Assembly: GCF_030272615.1 (NCBI RefSeq) | Contig: NC_081410.1 | Location: forward strand, 255,549,533 to 255,613,532 | Origin: Cryptomeria japonica | Lineage: Eukaryota > Streptophyta > Pinopsida > Cupressales > Cupressaceae | Direction: 5' to 3' | Length of the DNA: 64,000 nucleotides | Shown here: positions 46,571 through 57,871 of the stretch, piece after piece | How the letters are laid out: each line of letters begins with the position of its first letter | How positions within the stretch are numbered: the stretch's first letter is position 1 | Notes under the pieces: generated by a model | Databases searched by the model: none | What the model saw: only the letters and a program-made list of their open reading frames with translations | Told to the model about the DNA's origin: nothing | Program-made: the position numbers and the translations under genes

Positions 46571-48292
46571 TTGCAAGATCTCTTTATTCCAAAAAATCAA
46601 AAAAAAAAAGTGAAAATCCAAAAAAGTAAAAAATTCAATAAAAAAAAAATTAAAAAAAAGAAAGATTTCTTGATGGAGCAACAACAGTTTCAAGATGAGC
46701 AACAAGTTGATATTCCTCAATTTTGGTGCAGACTAAATATACAACTATACCCACGTTGATTGTCAGAATTTGTAGTACTAGGGAAGTGTAGAATCCATGA
46801 GACAAATAGTCGATATGAAATGCATTGCTTGACATACCTATCAACGATGGAATCGACAACGCAAGGAAAGATAATCTTTTGGGATGTTCCCAAGCCAGAA
46901 GCTGAAGAAAGCAATTGCAGTGTCCTAGAGAGAAAGGATCCTCTTTCAAGCTTCTTATGGATGATCGAAAGTCAGCTTATTTTGAATGGTGAAATGCGTT
47001 TAGAAGACATATTGCTACCATTTTGGTGTAGGATTCATAATGCACCCCACTCCGAATTTACTTGCACATTGTGCGAAATGGCTATCAACCAAGTCAAATA
47101 TCAGTTTGGATTGCTAGCCTTATTCGAGGAAGAGTGTATTGCAAACAGATCTTGGAGTGCACACCTTGCAGCTGAATTTAGAAGAACATATGAACAAGAC
47201 GTTGCTACATCACCCGACAGTGAAAAGAGCCAATTGCAAGCTGATGACACAAATCAACTTGATGATCAATGTATTGCAATGGATAGCTCACCATACCTTG
47301 CACCTAAAGAAGAATGCCATGGAACAAAAGTTGAAGAAACAAATGAGAATGCTCAAGTAGTGATAAGGGGAGATCAAAGTGTTGAGCAAGCAATCAAAGA
47401 AGAAGATGACTCGTTCCTTGAAGAATTTTCGCTCATACTACAAAAGGAGATTATTGAGAATGAAATGCAAGAAGTTTCAAATAGCAGTCTTGAAGGAGAA
47501 GAAGAAAACAATCATATAGAGATGTTGAATGAAGAAATGCAATTCATCATAAGTGAGCCCAAATATGAAGAACAATTTGAGGGGGCACTGAAAGACCTCA
47601 TGGAGGAAGCACAAATGGAGTTACTGCCAAAATTTTTTCCAGATAAACAAGTTGCTACAAGAGGCACAATTCATCATCAACTTCAACCTCCCGAAATATT
47701 ATGGGATGAATTGCAAAAGGATAAGACAAGCAGTCAAGGCATCACAATTGAAGATTACTTTGTGTCCAAAGAAGATGAAGATATAGTGGAAGACATTCAA
47801 GCCACCAAGATGCTAGTAGATGAAGATCAAGGTGTGGAGACACCAAGGCATAAAACTCTACAAAACATGGATACTAGTGAGGATCATCAAGAGATAGAGA
47901 AGGAAAGTGATGCAAGAAGCATAGATGACTTGAGGGATTATCACACATTTGATGTTTCACCATCCCAAGAACGAGGAATTGAGTGTTGTACTATTCAAGA
48001 TGATGAAATCCTTGGTGAGCATCCATCCTTACCATAAGAAGAAGGATCAAATGAAGGATGTCAAGTTGTCCTAAAGGAAGAACTTTCAAGCATCCTTGAA
48101 GGTGAACAAATGGAGTTAGAGAATGAAAGACACTTTGATTTGGTGTTTCCATCAATGTTAGCATTGGAGCAACCGCTAGAGAAAATTTTTGAAGAGCAAA
48201 CACTCAAGGAGACTCTCATTTTCGAAGATATGCTCATGGAATTTAGAAGGATGCGTGGTTTATGCATAGAGATGAGTGGGATGTCATTGTGA
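46571..48292 (+). pseudogene. Long acidic ORF of unknown function, two in-frame stops
   Basis: One frame of about 573 codons, with TGA at 46757-46759 and TAA at 48035-48037 (CGA and CAA fit). The N-terminus has a dense Lys block (KKIKKKK), then 'MEQQQFQDEQQ'. A globular part (about 46760-47150) contains several Trp and a C..C pair (CTLCEM), and a long Glu/Asp/Gln-rich tail follows. The longest open piece is 46760-48037 (425 codons). No known domain is recognised. By position after the primer site it may replace gag, but nothing in the sequence proves that. Confidence 0.55.
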
Positions 48293-48483
48293 AAGCAAAG
48301 AATACTACACTATTCTAAGGGGCGCTAAGCATATTTCAAGAAGAGCCTGCAAGTGAGGATCAACATGTTGTGAATGCTCGTGGAATGGTACATCACCAAT
48401 GGTGACCTCCAGAAGCGGCTGATGATATCTCATCTTGTGATGTGAAGTTGGAAAGCATGCAAGAGTTTCCATTTGAACTCGAA

Positions 48484-48620
48484 ACATGCCAAAACCTTGG
48501 AGTTGTCTCAAGTGATCCTTAAGCTAATCTTCAGCATTTGAGTAACTTTGTTCAAGAGAGGATAAGTTACTTTTGGGTATTTTATTCTGTGTTCGCATGT
48601 GCATAAAAAACACATCAACA
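48484..48620 (+). repeat. Truncated 3' LTR (last 137 bp)
   Basis: ACATGCCAAAACCTTGG... to CATCAACA, nearly identical to 46001-46138. The rest of the LTR and the polypurine tract are missing. Confidence 0.88.
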
Positions 48621-49041
48621 CCCCTATGGTTTTCACCCAATTTTTAACTTTTCCCTTTGAAGTAAATTTGTCAAACAGTTGGCTTGCTATATAAATGTAA
48701 AGTTTCTTGTTTGTAGAGAAGTACTCCAAAGTTTGCAATAGTTTCATACAACATTTATTATAATACTTTGACATTCACAGTAGATAACAAATATTTGCAT
48801 CATGGGAAACAACTGATAGCAATCGGAATTTTCATTCAATAAACTGCAGATATATAATCAGATTACACTCAATACAAATTCAGGCAATCTCTGATCTTAA
48901 CATAGCAAATCTGTAAAAGTCTACAACTGTATATTGCATGGCTCAGAATTGTGTAAAAGTCAAATCAAGACTAATCCCATGCCCAAGCAAATGCACCACC
49001 TCTCCATTCAAACCCATATGCCAAGGAAAGTATTGCCATAT
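48621..49041 (-). other. Host DNA between insertions (probably porin intron)
   Basis: No gene recognised. It is the left half of the site split by the outer copia-like element; the right half continues at 57872. Confidence 0.55.
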
Positions 49042-49315
49042 TATTAGAATAATTAATTCTTTTAGTCAATTACCTTTTTAGTGGTTCTATTAATAGTCAT
49101 TTCGTTAGTCATTTAACTTTTTAGTTCATCATCTTAGTTGTCAACTTATTTAGCTTTTTAGTTCGTTTAGTCTTTTAAGTGCAACTATTGCTTCTTTTAT
49201 AAGAACGCATAGTTTGATTTTTAGTGTTTAGCTTCGGTGTAAGCGTTTTAGCTTCATGTTGAAGCTTTAGTTTAACGGTTGGTTCTTTCTAGAACACCGT
49301 TTTGTAATTGCTTTA
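49042..49315 (+). repeat. Outer 5' LTR, first part
   Basis: Matches 57510 to about 57795. It is interrupted at CTTTA by the nested element and resumes at 55425-55501. Confidence 0.88.
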
Positions 49316-50038
49316 TGTTAAAGATGGTAACTTCAGCAGATATCATGTATGTCGTACTTATGGAATTCTCGGGCTCTTATTTGTTTTCGGTTTGCTTCTT
49401 CAATAGCTGGAAAATGTTACGGTTTCATTTTACACGTCTCTATTCATACTTCATGTATCGAAGTCCTTGAGTGCTGTAACCGACTTTGATTTAGCTGGTA
49501 AACCGTTTCTTTTCTTTCGTTGGACTTCATCGGCTCATGATGTATGTCGGCGTGTAACTGAAACCGTCCTTATTGTCTCGTCTTCTACCTTCTTCTTGAG
49601 GAGTCTATCGGTTATTGAAGCAGGTTATTTATTCATGTGTCATGGGTTATTTAGAAGATGATCGGCATTCTTTGAAGGGTCTTTTGCTGTGACTTTGTAT
49701 CTGCTATTATTTTCTGAGTTGATCATTTACATTCAGCTGTGAACATTTGAGTGCATAGATTTGTTCTATTGCATCTTCTTCTACATTATTTTTGTAAGCA
49801 GATTTTCTGATAGTCAACTTCTATTTGAGCATTATCAATCATTGTTAAAATGATTGCCTTCTAAGTAAGAAAGATATGTACTTATTTTGAGACTTCAATA
49901 AAATCTATCTTTAGGTGTGGCTGGGTTTTTCACCCTCAGGTGGAGGGTTTTCCCAGGATAATTTGTTGAGTTCTTGCTCTCTTAAGCTTTCTTAGATGTT
50001 ATTATCTGTGTTTTAGCATTCTGGTTTTATTTTTAACA
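49316..50038 (+). repeat. 5' LTR of nested copia
   Basis: TGTTAAAGATGGTAAC to TTTTTAACA, ending right before the primer binding site. Confidence 0.95.
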
Positions 50039-50052
50039 TGGTATCAGAGTGG
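50039..50052 (+). promoter_or_regulatory. Primer binding site, initiator tRNA-Met
   Basis: TGGTATCAGAGTGG directly after the LTR; it matches the usual TGGTATCAGAGC except for the last base of the core. Confidence 0.9.
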
Positions 50053-50141
50053 GTATAAAGATAAGATCCAGAATCAGATTGCTTAGTTTTTTAAGTTCTC
50101 TTTATTTGGAGCTTTAGTCTGCTTATTTCAAGTTTTTCATC

Positions 50142-51056
50142 ATGGTGAATGGACTCAAAGTTGAAGACAGACTGGATGGTGCAGCCAATTAAACTTCATA
50201 GAAATTCAGGATTCTTATTGTGCTAGAAGATAATGATCTTCTTAACTATGTGAAGACTGTTGTAGATGAACCTTCAAATGACACTGAGAAAGATCAATGG
50301 GGGAAGAACAATCTCATGGCTAGAAAAATACTAATTGATTTTGTTAAGGATCATCTAGTACATGTTATATCCAAGTTGAATTCAGCCAAAGAGATGTTTG
50401 AGTGTCTTCAAAGCTTGTATGACTTCAATAGTACTAGTATTATCTAGCATTGAGACGTCAACTCCTTCATATCAAAATGGCTAGAGGTGAATCTGTTGTT
50501 TCTTTCTTTATGAAGATTACTGAATTAAAGGATCAGCACAATGCTATCGGTGATTCTGTTGAGGATAAAGATCTTGTTATGCTGGCCATGAATGGTCTTC
50601 CTCACTCTTGGGAATCTTTCATTCAAGGTATTAGTGGAAGAAATGAATTACCTAAGTTTGATCGATTGAGAGATGGAATGCAGATTGGAGGCAAGTGGAA
50701 TTGGACGTAAATCTCATCATGAAGAAGATCATGTTCTTGCTGCCCATACGTCTAAAAAAAGAGGAAGGAAAGGAAACTTCAAAAGGAATAGAGATAGAAA
50801 TTCTGATTCAGCTCCCGAATCTAAGAAAAGAAAGGATCTCTCTAGGGTACAATGCTTCAGATGTGACAAATTTGGTCATTTTGCTAGAGAATGTCCTTCA
50901 AGACTCAAGCCTCAAGTTGCTGCAACTAATGTTGAAAATGTTTCTCCTCATAGAGAGTCTAGTGAAAATTCAAAAGGGTTTTTATTTATTTCTACTCTCT
51001 GCAGTAACATTCCTACTGATAGTGATACATGGTTTATTGATAGTGGAGCCTCCTGA
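50142..51056 (+). pseudogene. Gag and start of protease, broken
   Basis: The ATG at 50142 (MVNGLKVEDRLDGAAN) is soon followed by TAA and TAG. The capsid helices continue ('ILIDFVKDHLVHVISKL'), with a shift near 50447 and another near 50680. The knuckle 'CFRCDKFGHFARECP' lies at about 50851-50895 and the protease site 'WFIDSGAS' at 51030-51053, cut by TGA at 51054 (CGA fits). Confidence 0.9.
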
Positions 51057-52400
51057 CATATCACTGGTTATCGTGAACATCTCTCCAACTTGAAAGAAAA
51101 AGATTCGCATCTTCAAGTTATCATTGGTGATGATGCATCTTATTCTGTGAAGGGTGCTGGTTCTACTTCTTTTTAGTTGGATTCTGGTATTCCTCTTCTT
51201 CTGAGTGATATTCTATTTGTTCCTGATATTAAGAGGAATCTGATTTCTATTTCAGCATTAGAAGACAAGGGATATCATGTTGCTTTTGTTGAAGGAAAAG
51301 TTCTTGCATGGAAGAAGAATACCACCATACAATCTACACGTGAGATTGGTGTTCATCATGATAGTCTTTACAAGCTTTCAGCTCGTCCTATTCAAGCTTT
51401 AGCTCATGATTCTTCAAGCTCAAGTGAGTTGTGGCATAAAAGATTTGGTCACCTGAATTTCAAAACCTTGTCTTCAATGGAGAAGGTAGTTGTTGGTCTT
51501 CCAAAGCTGAATCAAAATCATGAAGGTGTCAACAAGGGATGTGCTCTAGGTAAGAATGTTAAGAGTACTTTTCATAGTAGTAAAAATAGAGCAAAGGATA
51601 TCCTAGAGTTAATTCACTCTAATTTTTGTGGTTCTGTGTCAGTTGCTTCCCTTAGTGATTTTTGGTATTATGTTACCTTCATTGATGATTTTTCTCGTTA
51701 GTGTTGGATTTATTTTCTTAAGTCTAAAGAATCTGATGAAGTGTTGTCCAAATTTAAAGAGTTTAAAGCACTTGTTGAATATTTATTTAACAAGTAAATA
51801 AAGATTCTAAGATCTGATAATGGGGGAGAATATGTTTCTGGTTTATTTCATAACTTTTGTGTTGAAGTTGGGATTAAGAGGGAGTTATGTGTCCCTTATA
51901 ATCCTCAACAAAATATTGTAGCTGAAAGAAAGAATAGGACAATTGTTGAGGCAGCAAAGGCTATGATCCATGATCTAAGATCTGATAATGGGGGAGAATA
52001 TGTTTCTGGTTTATTTCATAACTTTTGTGTTGAAGCTGGGATTAAGAGGGAGTTATGTGTCCCTTATAATCCTCAACAAAATGTTGTGGCTGAAAGAAAG
52101 AACAGGACAATTGTTGAGGCAGCAAAGGCCATGATCCATGATCAAAGTCTTCAAACATTTTTATGGGAAGAAGCTTGCAAGACAGCAGTATACATTCAGA
52201 ACCGTAGTCCTCATCAAATTCTAGACAACATAACTCCAGAAGAAGCTTTTTCAGGTACTAAACCTGACATTAGTCATCTCAGGATTTTTGGATGTCCTGT
52301 CTATTTTCATGTTCCAAAAGAGAAAAGAACTAAGTGAGAACCTTCAGGGAAGAAAGGCATCATTGTTGGTTATAGTGAATCTTCAAAAGCATATTGAATT
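51057..52400 (+). pseudogene. Protease remainder and integrase with duplicated catalytic part
   Basis: Continues with 'DILFVPDIKRNLISI', the pre-integrase 'LWHKRFGHLN' (about 51429), the first catalytic Asp in 'TFIDDFSR' (then TAG at 51702), and the second Asp and Glu in 'LRSDNGGEY' and 'VAERKNRT'. The last two are present twice because of a 168-bp in-frame duplication. Stops also occur near 51796, 52336 and 52396. The enzyme would insert the cDNA; it cannot be made whole from this copy. Confidence 0.92.
51807..52142 (+). repeat. In-frame tandem duplication, 2 x 168 bp, in integrase
   Basis: 51807-51974 and 51975-52142 differ at only a few positions (for example GTTG/GCTG and ATTGTA/GTTGTG). 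Each copy holds 56 codons with the second Asp and the Glu of the D,D(35)E triad. Confidence 0.95.
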
Positions 52401-52639
52401 TACATTCCAGGTCAAAAGCAGATTGAAATCAGCAAGGATGTGTCTTTTGATGAAGATGTACCACTGATAGAAAAGATTTTGAGTCTCCTGAGGACATAGA
52501 TATGGCTGATCCAGATTCACCTTCAGAGATTTAGAGGAAGAATACAGATTTAGAAGATTTTGCTGATCCTATTGATCCAATTGATTCTATAGATACTTCT
52601 GCAGGCCCCAATATTACTCCAGCTATTAAGAAAAGACCT

Positions 52640-54328
52640 TTGTGGGCTCGAAATACTATGGAAGAGGCTGAAAAATATGCAGCCCCTCGTGGCACCTTCA
52701 GAGAGAGTAAAAGGCCTCATAAGTTTGCAGGATATGTTCCTTTCATGAGTCACTTTTTAGCATCCGAGCCCTCTAATTTTGAAAAAGCCTCAAATCAGCA
52801 AGTGTGGAAGGATGCCATGATGGAGGAATATTAATCCATTATCAAAAAAGATGTGTGGGATATTATTCCTAGGCCCAAAAGTAAATTTGTTGTTTCCTCT
52901 AAGTGGTTGTTTAACATTAAACATGCAGCTGATGGGAGTAGAGAAAAATATAAAGCTAGATTTGTAGCTAGAGGTTTTTCACAAAAGGAAGGCATAGACT
53001 ATGACGAGACTTTTGCACCTGTAGCTCGTTATACCTCTATCAGAACTATTATTGCTATTGCAGCTGTTAAAGGGTGGGAATTGCATTAGATGGATGTAAA
53101 GACACAATTCTTGATTGGCGTAATTGAAGAAGAAACTTTTATTGAGCAGCCAGATGGATTTGTAATTCATAAGAAAGAATCTCATGTATGCAGATTGAAA
53201 AAGGCCTTGTATGGCCTTAAGCAAGCTCCTTGTGCTTGGTATGAAAGAATTGATCGATATTTGTTGAGCTTGGGTTTTCTCAAAAATGATGCAGATCCAA
53301 ATATCTATTTCAAGGTAATTGATGATAAAGCCTTAATTTTAGTTCTATATGTTGATGATTTATTTCTTACTGGAGAGGATGATCTTATTGCTAGATGTAA
53401 GAAAGAGTTAACTTCTGAATTCGAGATGAAAGATCTTGGTTTGATACATTATTTTCTTGGTTTAGAAAAGTGGCAAAGACCAAATGAAATCATTTGGAGT
53501 CAAGGGAAATATGCTATTGATATTTTGAAAAGATTTGGTATGTTAGATTGCAAGTCTATGGCAACTTCCATGAAAGCAAATCTGAAAAAGTTACATGAGT
53601 TTGCAGCTCATTCAGATTTAGTTGATCCTACTATGTATAGGCAATTGATTGGATCTTTGATGTATTTAGTCAATTCAAGGCCTGACATATGTTATGTTGT
53701 TAACACTCTCAATCAGTTTATGAGTGAGCCTAGACAGATTCATTTTGTTGCAACTAAACATATATTGAGATATGTGCATGGTACAGTGAGTTATGGTCTG
53801 AAATATACTTCTTGTGAAGGTCTGAAATTGCAAGGTTTTTCTGATTCAGATTGGGCAAGATGTGTACCTGACAGGAAGAGCACTTTCGGTTGTTGTTTTA
53901 GATTAGGTTCAGCTATGATTTCTTGGTGCAACAGGAAGCAATCTTGTATGGCCCAAAGTACAGCTGAAGCTGAATATGTTGCAGCTACTACAACAACTAG
54001 AGAAGTAGTGTGGCTTCGTAAATTGCTTGCAGGATTGTTTGGACAGCCTTTGGAACCTACAATGATTCATTGTAATAACCAAAGTTGTGTGAAGCTTTCA
54101 GTTAATCCTGTCTTTCATGATAGAACCAAGCATGTGGAAATAAAATATCATTACTTGAGAGATATGGTTCAAAGGAAAGCAGTGGAGCTCAAATACATTT
54201 GCACAGAAGAGCAAACAATAGACATTCTTAACAAGCCACTTTCGAGAGTGAAGTTTTGTTATTTTCGAGATAACCTTGGTATTGTAGAGAATGTTGCTCT
54301 TGCTAAGAGAGAATCTCAACTTCAATGA
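52640..54328 (+). pseudogene. Reverse transcriptase and RNase H, last 412 codons open
   Basis: RT begins near 52853 ('WDIIPRPKSKFVVSSKWLF') after a TAA at 52832. 'ARGFSQKEGIDYDETFAPV' follows, then TAG at 53087-53089 at a Gln position before MDVKTQF. From 53090 the frame is open to TGA at 54326-54328: '[16 protein letters not shown]', the intact active box 'LYVDDLFL' (about 53349), RNase H 'GFSDSDWARCVPDRKST', 'STAEAEYVAA', 'HCNNQS' and the end 'LNKPLSRVKF'. The catalytic residues appear intact, unlike in the copy at 13962-20975. Confidence 0.94.
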
Positions 54329-54685
54329 ATCTTTATATATATGTTGTTAATGAGTTTTTCTCTGTGAGAGAGAAGTTCGAGGTGAAATCCCTTGTAATGC
54401 ATTTTTCTCTATGATGAAGAAATTTGAGGTGAAAGTCCTTGAGGCTCTTTCCACTTATACGGTAGCCATAGTGGATGTCATGTTGAGAGACTCCATGACA
54501 ACATCACGTTGATAGATTCTGTGATGAGAGCTTGTGTTATTTCACCTATGGGAGTAGCCATGGTGAACATCATGTTGAGTGAATCCATGATGTCTATCAC
54601 GTTGAGAGAATCCATGATTAAATTTTGTTGTTTGTCATGTTGAGAGACTATGACTTGAATATCTGTTAATGATATCTTCTTCGTT

Positions 54686-54694
54686 AAGAGGGAG
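54686..54694 (+). promoter_or_regulatory. Polypurine tract
   Basis: AAGAGGGAG directly before the 3' LTR. Confidence 0.8.
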
Positions 54695-55419
54695 TGTTAA
54701 AGATGGTAACTTCAGCAGATATCATGTATGTCATACTTATGGAATTCTTGGGCTCTTATTTGTTTTTGGTTTGCTTCTTCAATAGTTGGAAAATGTTACG
54801 GTTTCATTTTACATCTGTCTCTGTTCATACTTCATGTATCGAAGTCCTTGAATGTTGTCACCGACTTTGATTTAGCTGGCAAACCGTTTCTTTTCTTTCG
54901 TTAGACTTCATCGGCTCATGATGTATGTCGGTGTGTAACTGACACCGTCCTTATTGTCTCGTCTTCCGCCGCCTTCTTGAGGAGTCTATCGGTTATTGAA
55001 GCAGGTAATTTATTCATGTGTCGTGGGTCATTTAGAAGATGATCGGCATTCTTTGAAGGGTTTTTTGCTGTGACTTTGTACCTGCTATTATTTTTTGAGT
55101 TGATCATTTACATTCAGCTGTGAACATTTGAGTGCACAGATTTGTTCTATTGCATCTTCTTCTACATTATTTTTGTAAGCAGATTTTCTGATAGTCAACT
55201 TCTATTTGAGCATTATCAATCATTGTTAAAATGATTGCCTTCTAAGTAAGAAAGATATGTACTTATTTTGAGACTTCAATAAAATCTAACTTTAGGTGTG
55301 GCTAGATTTTTCACCCTCAGGTGGAGGGTTTTCCCAGGATAATTTGTTGAGTTCTTGCTCTCTTAAGCTTTCTTAGATGTTATTATCTGTGTTTTAGCAT
55401 TCTGGTTTTATTTTTAACA
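54695..55419 (+). repeat. 3' LTR of nested copia
   Basis: Matches 49316-50038 with some 25-30 differences by eye, mostly transitions. Confidence 0.95.
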
Positions 55420-55501
55420 CTTTATATACATTGTATATTCGTAATTAATTCATTCAAGATCATCCATCCAATTATTTGAGCAATTATTCAATTATTTTTC
55501 A

Positions 55502-55513
55502 TGGTATTAGAGC
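55502..55513 (+). promoter_or_regulatory. Primer binding site of the outer element
   Basis: TGGTATTAGAGC, one C-to-T change from the standard copia site. Confidence 0.75.
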
Positions 55514-56714
55514 AGGTCGATGGGATTTTTTAGGATTTGGCAAATTTTTTAATAAAAAATTTGTAAGCCCTTACCTGGAATTTATTAGGAGTTCGCAAGT
55601 TTGCTGGGCATGCTAGGGTTTGTGTTCAGAAGTTTTTTTCTGCAAGGTTTATGGCCGTGGTTTTTTTGCAAGTTCAAGTCTTTTTGGGCTTTTGTTCTGA
55701 GAATTTGTGACTTGCAAATTTTTAAAATTTGTGGGTCGAATTTTCGCTTTTTTTTTTGGGCACGAATTTTTCCCACAAGTCAGATTTTCACGTTTTTTTC
55801 TACTCACAATTTTCAAGGTTCAGATTCTTTGTTTCTTGCCTAAGTTTGTGGCTTTGGTTTTTTCCGAAATCGCACTTTGTGCAGCGATAGCGGCGGATTA
55901 TTTTTGCAGAGTCTGATTTTCACGGCCTGTTTTTGGTCTGCAATTTGTTTTTTTGGGCACATGACTTTTTATTTCGCAATTATTTCGTGATTCTCCCATG
56001 GGTTGACTTCAGGTTCCTAATCTCAGCACGATGGTGGGAAATTTTTCAGCATGTTCCTGATTTTTCCGCGTTTACGTTGGATTCTATGCACGATTTTTTC
56101 ACAACTTCCGCCCACAATTTTCAAACGTTTTCTGGGCACACAAAGGGTTTCTGCAGCAGTGTTTGTTTTTTTCGCGACTTCTACGATTTTTTGACAAAAA
56201 AAAAATTTGTGCACTGCACATTTTTTACTGGTTTCTTAGTCTTTTTCGTGATTTTCACACTTTTACCAGACCTGCGGGGGCGGCGGTGGCTAGGGTTTTT
56301 CCCTAATATTTTTTTACTTTTTTTTTTAAATTGTTTTTTTTTTCCTGACTTTTTAAAAAAAAAAATTTTAAAATCAGAGGTTATTTTTTCGGCAAATTAT
56401 TATTTTTCTGATTAATTTAAGGTTTCAAGTTTGCATGAAATTTAGTTTTCAAGGTTTTCCAGAATTTTGCATCTTGGGTTTCATGCCAAGATTTTTGCCT
56501 CGAGCATTGTGCCTTTTGTTTTGTTGATTATTTTTCTACAATCTAGGGTTTGCAGAAAATCTATGGGTTTTCAGCAAATTTTGATATTTGCACTGGGATT
56601 TGTGCCTCGAATTTCCTTCTAGTGTTTCAGATCCTTTGTGCAACGGTTTCTTTTCTGATTTTTAATCAGATTCTTCTGTCTCATGCCTTCACTAGGTTGA
56701 CCTCGGTTTTCGTG

Positions 56715-56890
56715 ATGGGTATCTTTCACCAACATCATGTTGGAACACAGTCAAATGTTCAACGGCCGCAACTACAACATTTGGAAACAACACATGTTAA
56801 CGATATTTGAATATCGTTGCCTTGATCAGATTGATTTGGGCAAAGCCTCTCGTTCTACAAGTCCCAAGGTTTTCACAATTTTTTCCTAAA
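56715..56890 (+). pseudogene. Copia gag stub of the outer element
   Basis: From the ATG at 56715 (MGIFHQHHVG) and, in another frame, from 56755 the sequence reads 'MFNGRNYNIWKQHMLTIF', a typical copia gag start, and then runs into a stop and the repeat array. A frame change of one base separates the two parts. The rest of gag and all of pol are absent. Confidence 0.7.
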
Positions 56891-57240
56891 AAATTGTCTA
56901 TCGCTTTTCTAATTATTTCCACAAAAATCATGGGAGGGTTTTGCTTTATTTTTTCCTCAAAAATCAGGGTTTTTCAGCATGATGTATGGTGTTTTGTCTT
57001 GCAACATTTTAGGGCTTTCACGATTTTTTCCTCAAAAATTGTTTGCGGGGGATTTCACGATTGTTTCCTCAAAAATTGTTTGTTAGGTTTTCACAATTTT
57101 TTCCTAAAAAATTGTCCGTAGGTTTTCACCATTTTTTCCTGAAAAATTGTTTGTTGGTTTTTTCGATTTTTTCCTCAAAAATCATCTATAATTTGCGAAG
57201 TTTGCGTGGGATTTTGTCAGTTTTTTCCTCAAAAATTGTG
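56867..57240 (+). repeat. Array of T-rich/A-rich palindromic repeats, about 35-38 bp period
   Basis: Some eight or nine copies of a unit close to TTTTCACGATTTTTTCCTC followed by AAAAATTGTTTG are present. Each is a short inverted repeat (AATTTTT with AAAAATT). The best-phased ones begin near 57018, 57055, 57090 and 57125. Confidence 0.8.
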
Positions 57241-57509
57241 CTTTGTTACAGTCAAGTTTGGGTCACACTTGGAGTTGCCAGGGCGAACATCTACAACCGT
57301 GGTATCTTCCAATCTGTTTTGGAGTTGCTGGAGCAAACAGTGCTCAATACTCTTCTGCAAAAGGGTTTGTCAATTTTCCCTCAAAATCATGGTTTCAAGT
57401 TTCTATAATTCACATGTGACAACTCTATAATTCACGTGTGTTTGTGATCAAAAGACCTACAGTGTCTTCTGTCAGGTACTTGGTTGATAAAACGACCATT
57501 AAGGGAGGG

Positions 57510-57871
57510 TATTAGAATAATTAATTCTTTTTGTCATTTACTTTTTTAGTAGTTCCATTAATGGTCATTTAGTTAGTCATTTAGCTTTTTAGTTTGTCAT
57601 CTTAGTCATCGACATATTTAGCTTTATAGTTTGTTTAGTCTTTTAAGTGCAACTATTGCTTCTTTTATAAGAATGCATAGTTTTCTTTTTAGTGTTCAGC
57701 TTTTTAGCTTCATTTAGCATTTTAAGCGTTTTAGCTTCATGCTAAAGCTTTAGTTTAACGGTTGGTTCTTTTTAGAACACCGTTTTGTAATTCTTTTATA
57801 TACGTTGTATAGTTGTAATTAATTCATTCAAGATCATTCGATTATTTGAGCAATTATTCAATTATTTTTTA
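57510..57871 (+). repeat. 3' LTR of the outer element
   Basis: Starts TATTAGAATAATT after AAGGGAGGG. Its end, ATTATTTTTTA, matches ATTATTTTTCA of the 5' LTR. Confidence 0.85.

Larger units (their letters stand above)
41351..48620 (+). mobile_element. LTR element with giant 5' LTR, no pol, truncated 3' LTR
   Basis: Flanked by CCCCT at 41346-41350 and 48621-48625 (if the element starts with TG, the duplication is CCCC). The 5' LTR is 41351-46138, including a nested solo LTR. The internal region 46139-48483 carries a long acidic ORF, and the 3' LTR survives only as 48484-48620, nearly identical to 46001-46138. No protease, integrase or RT is seen, so it depended on another element for movement. 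It lies in the porin intron, in antisense orientation to the gene. Confidence 0.75.
49316..55419 (+). mobile_element. Nested Ty1/copia retrotransposon (6.1 kb), target duplication CTTTA
   Basis: LTRs 49316-50038 (723 bp) and 54695-55419 (725 bp), TGTTAAAG...TTTTAACA, flanked by CTTTA at 49311-49315 and 55420-55424. The LTRs look about 96% alike by eye, so this is the youngest LTR element in the window. Gag, protease, integrase, RT and RNase H are in copia order. It carries several stops and one shift, but the 412-codon RT-RNase H part is open. Confidence 0.96.
49042..57871 (+). mobile_element. Old copia-like LTR element without pol, split by a nested copia
   Basis: 5' LTR 49042-49315 plus 55425-55501 (351 bp without the insertion); primer site TGGTATTAGAGC at 55502-55513; internal region of 2 kb; purine tract AAGGGAGGG at 57501-57509; 3' LTR 57510-57871 (362 bp). 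An ATAT lies on both outer sides as a probable short target duplication. LTRs start TATTAGAATAATT and look about 87% alike by eye, so it is older than the element nested in it. Only a gag stub is present, so it is non-autonomous or deleted. Confidence 0.85.

Noticed and set aside
55601-56415. Phe-rich membrane proteins in the outer copia-like element
   Set aside because: The frames come from T-rich non-coding sequence between the primer site and the gag stub; composition alone explains them.
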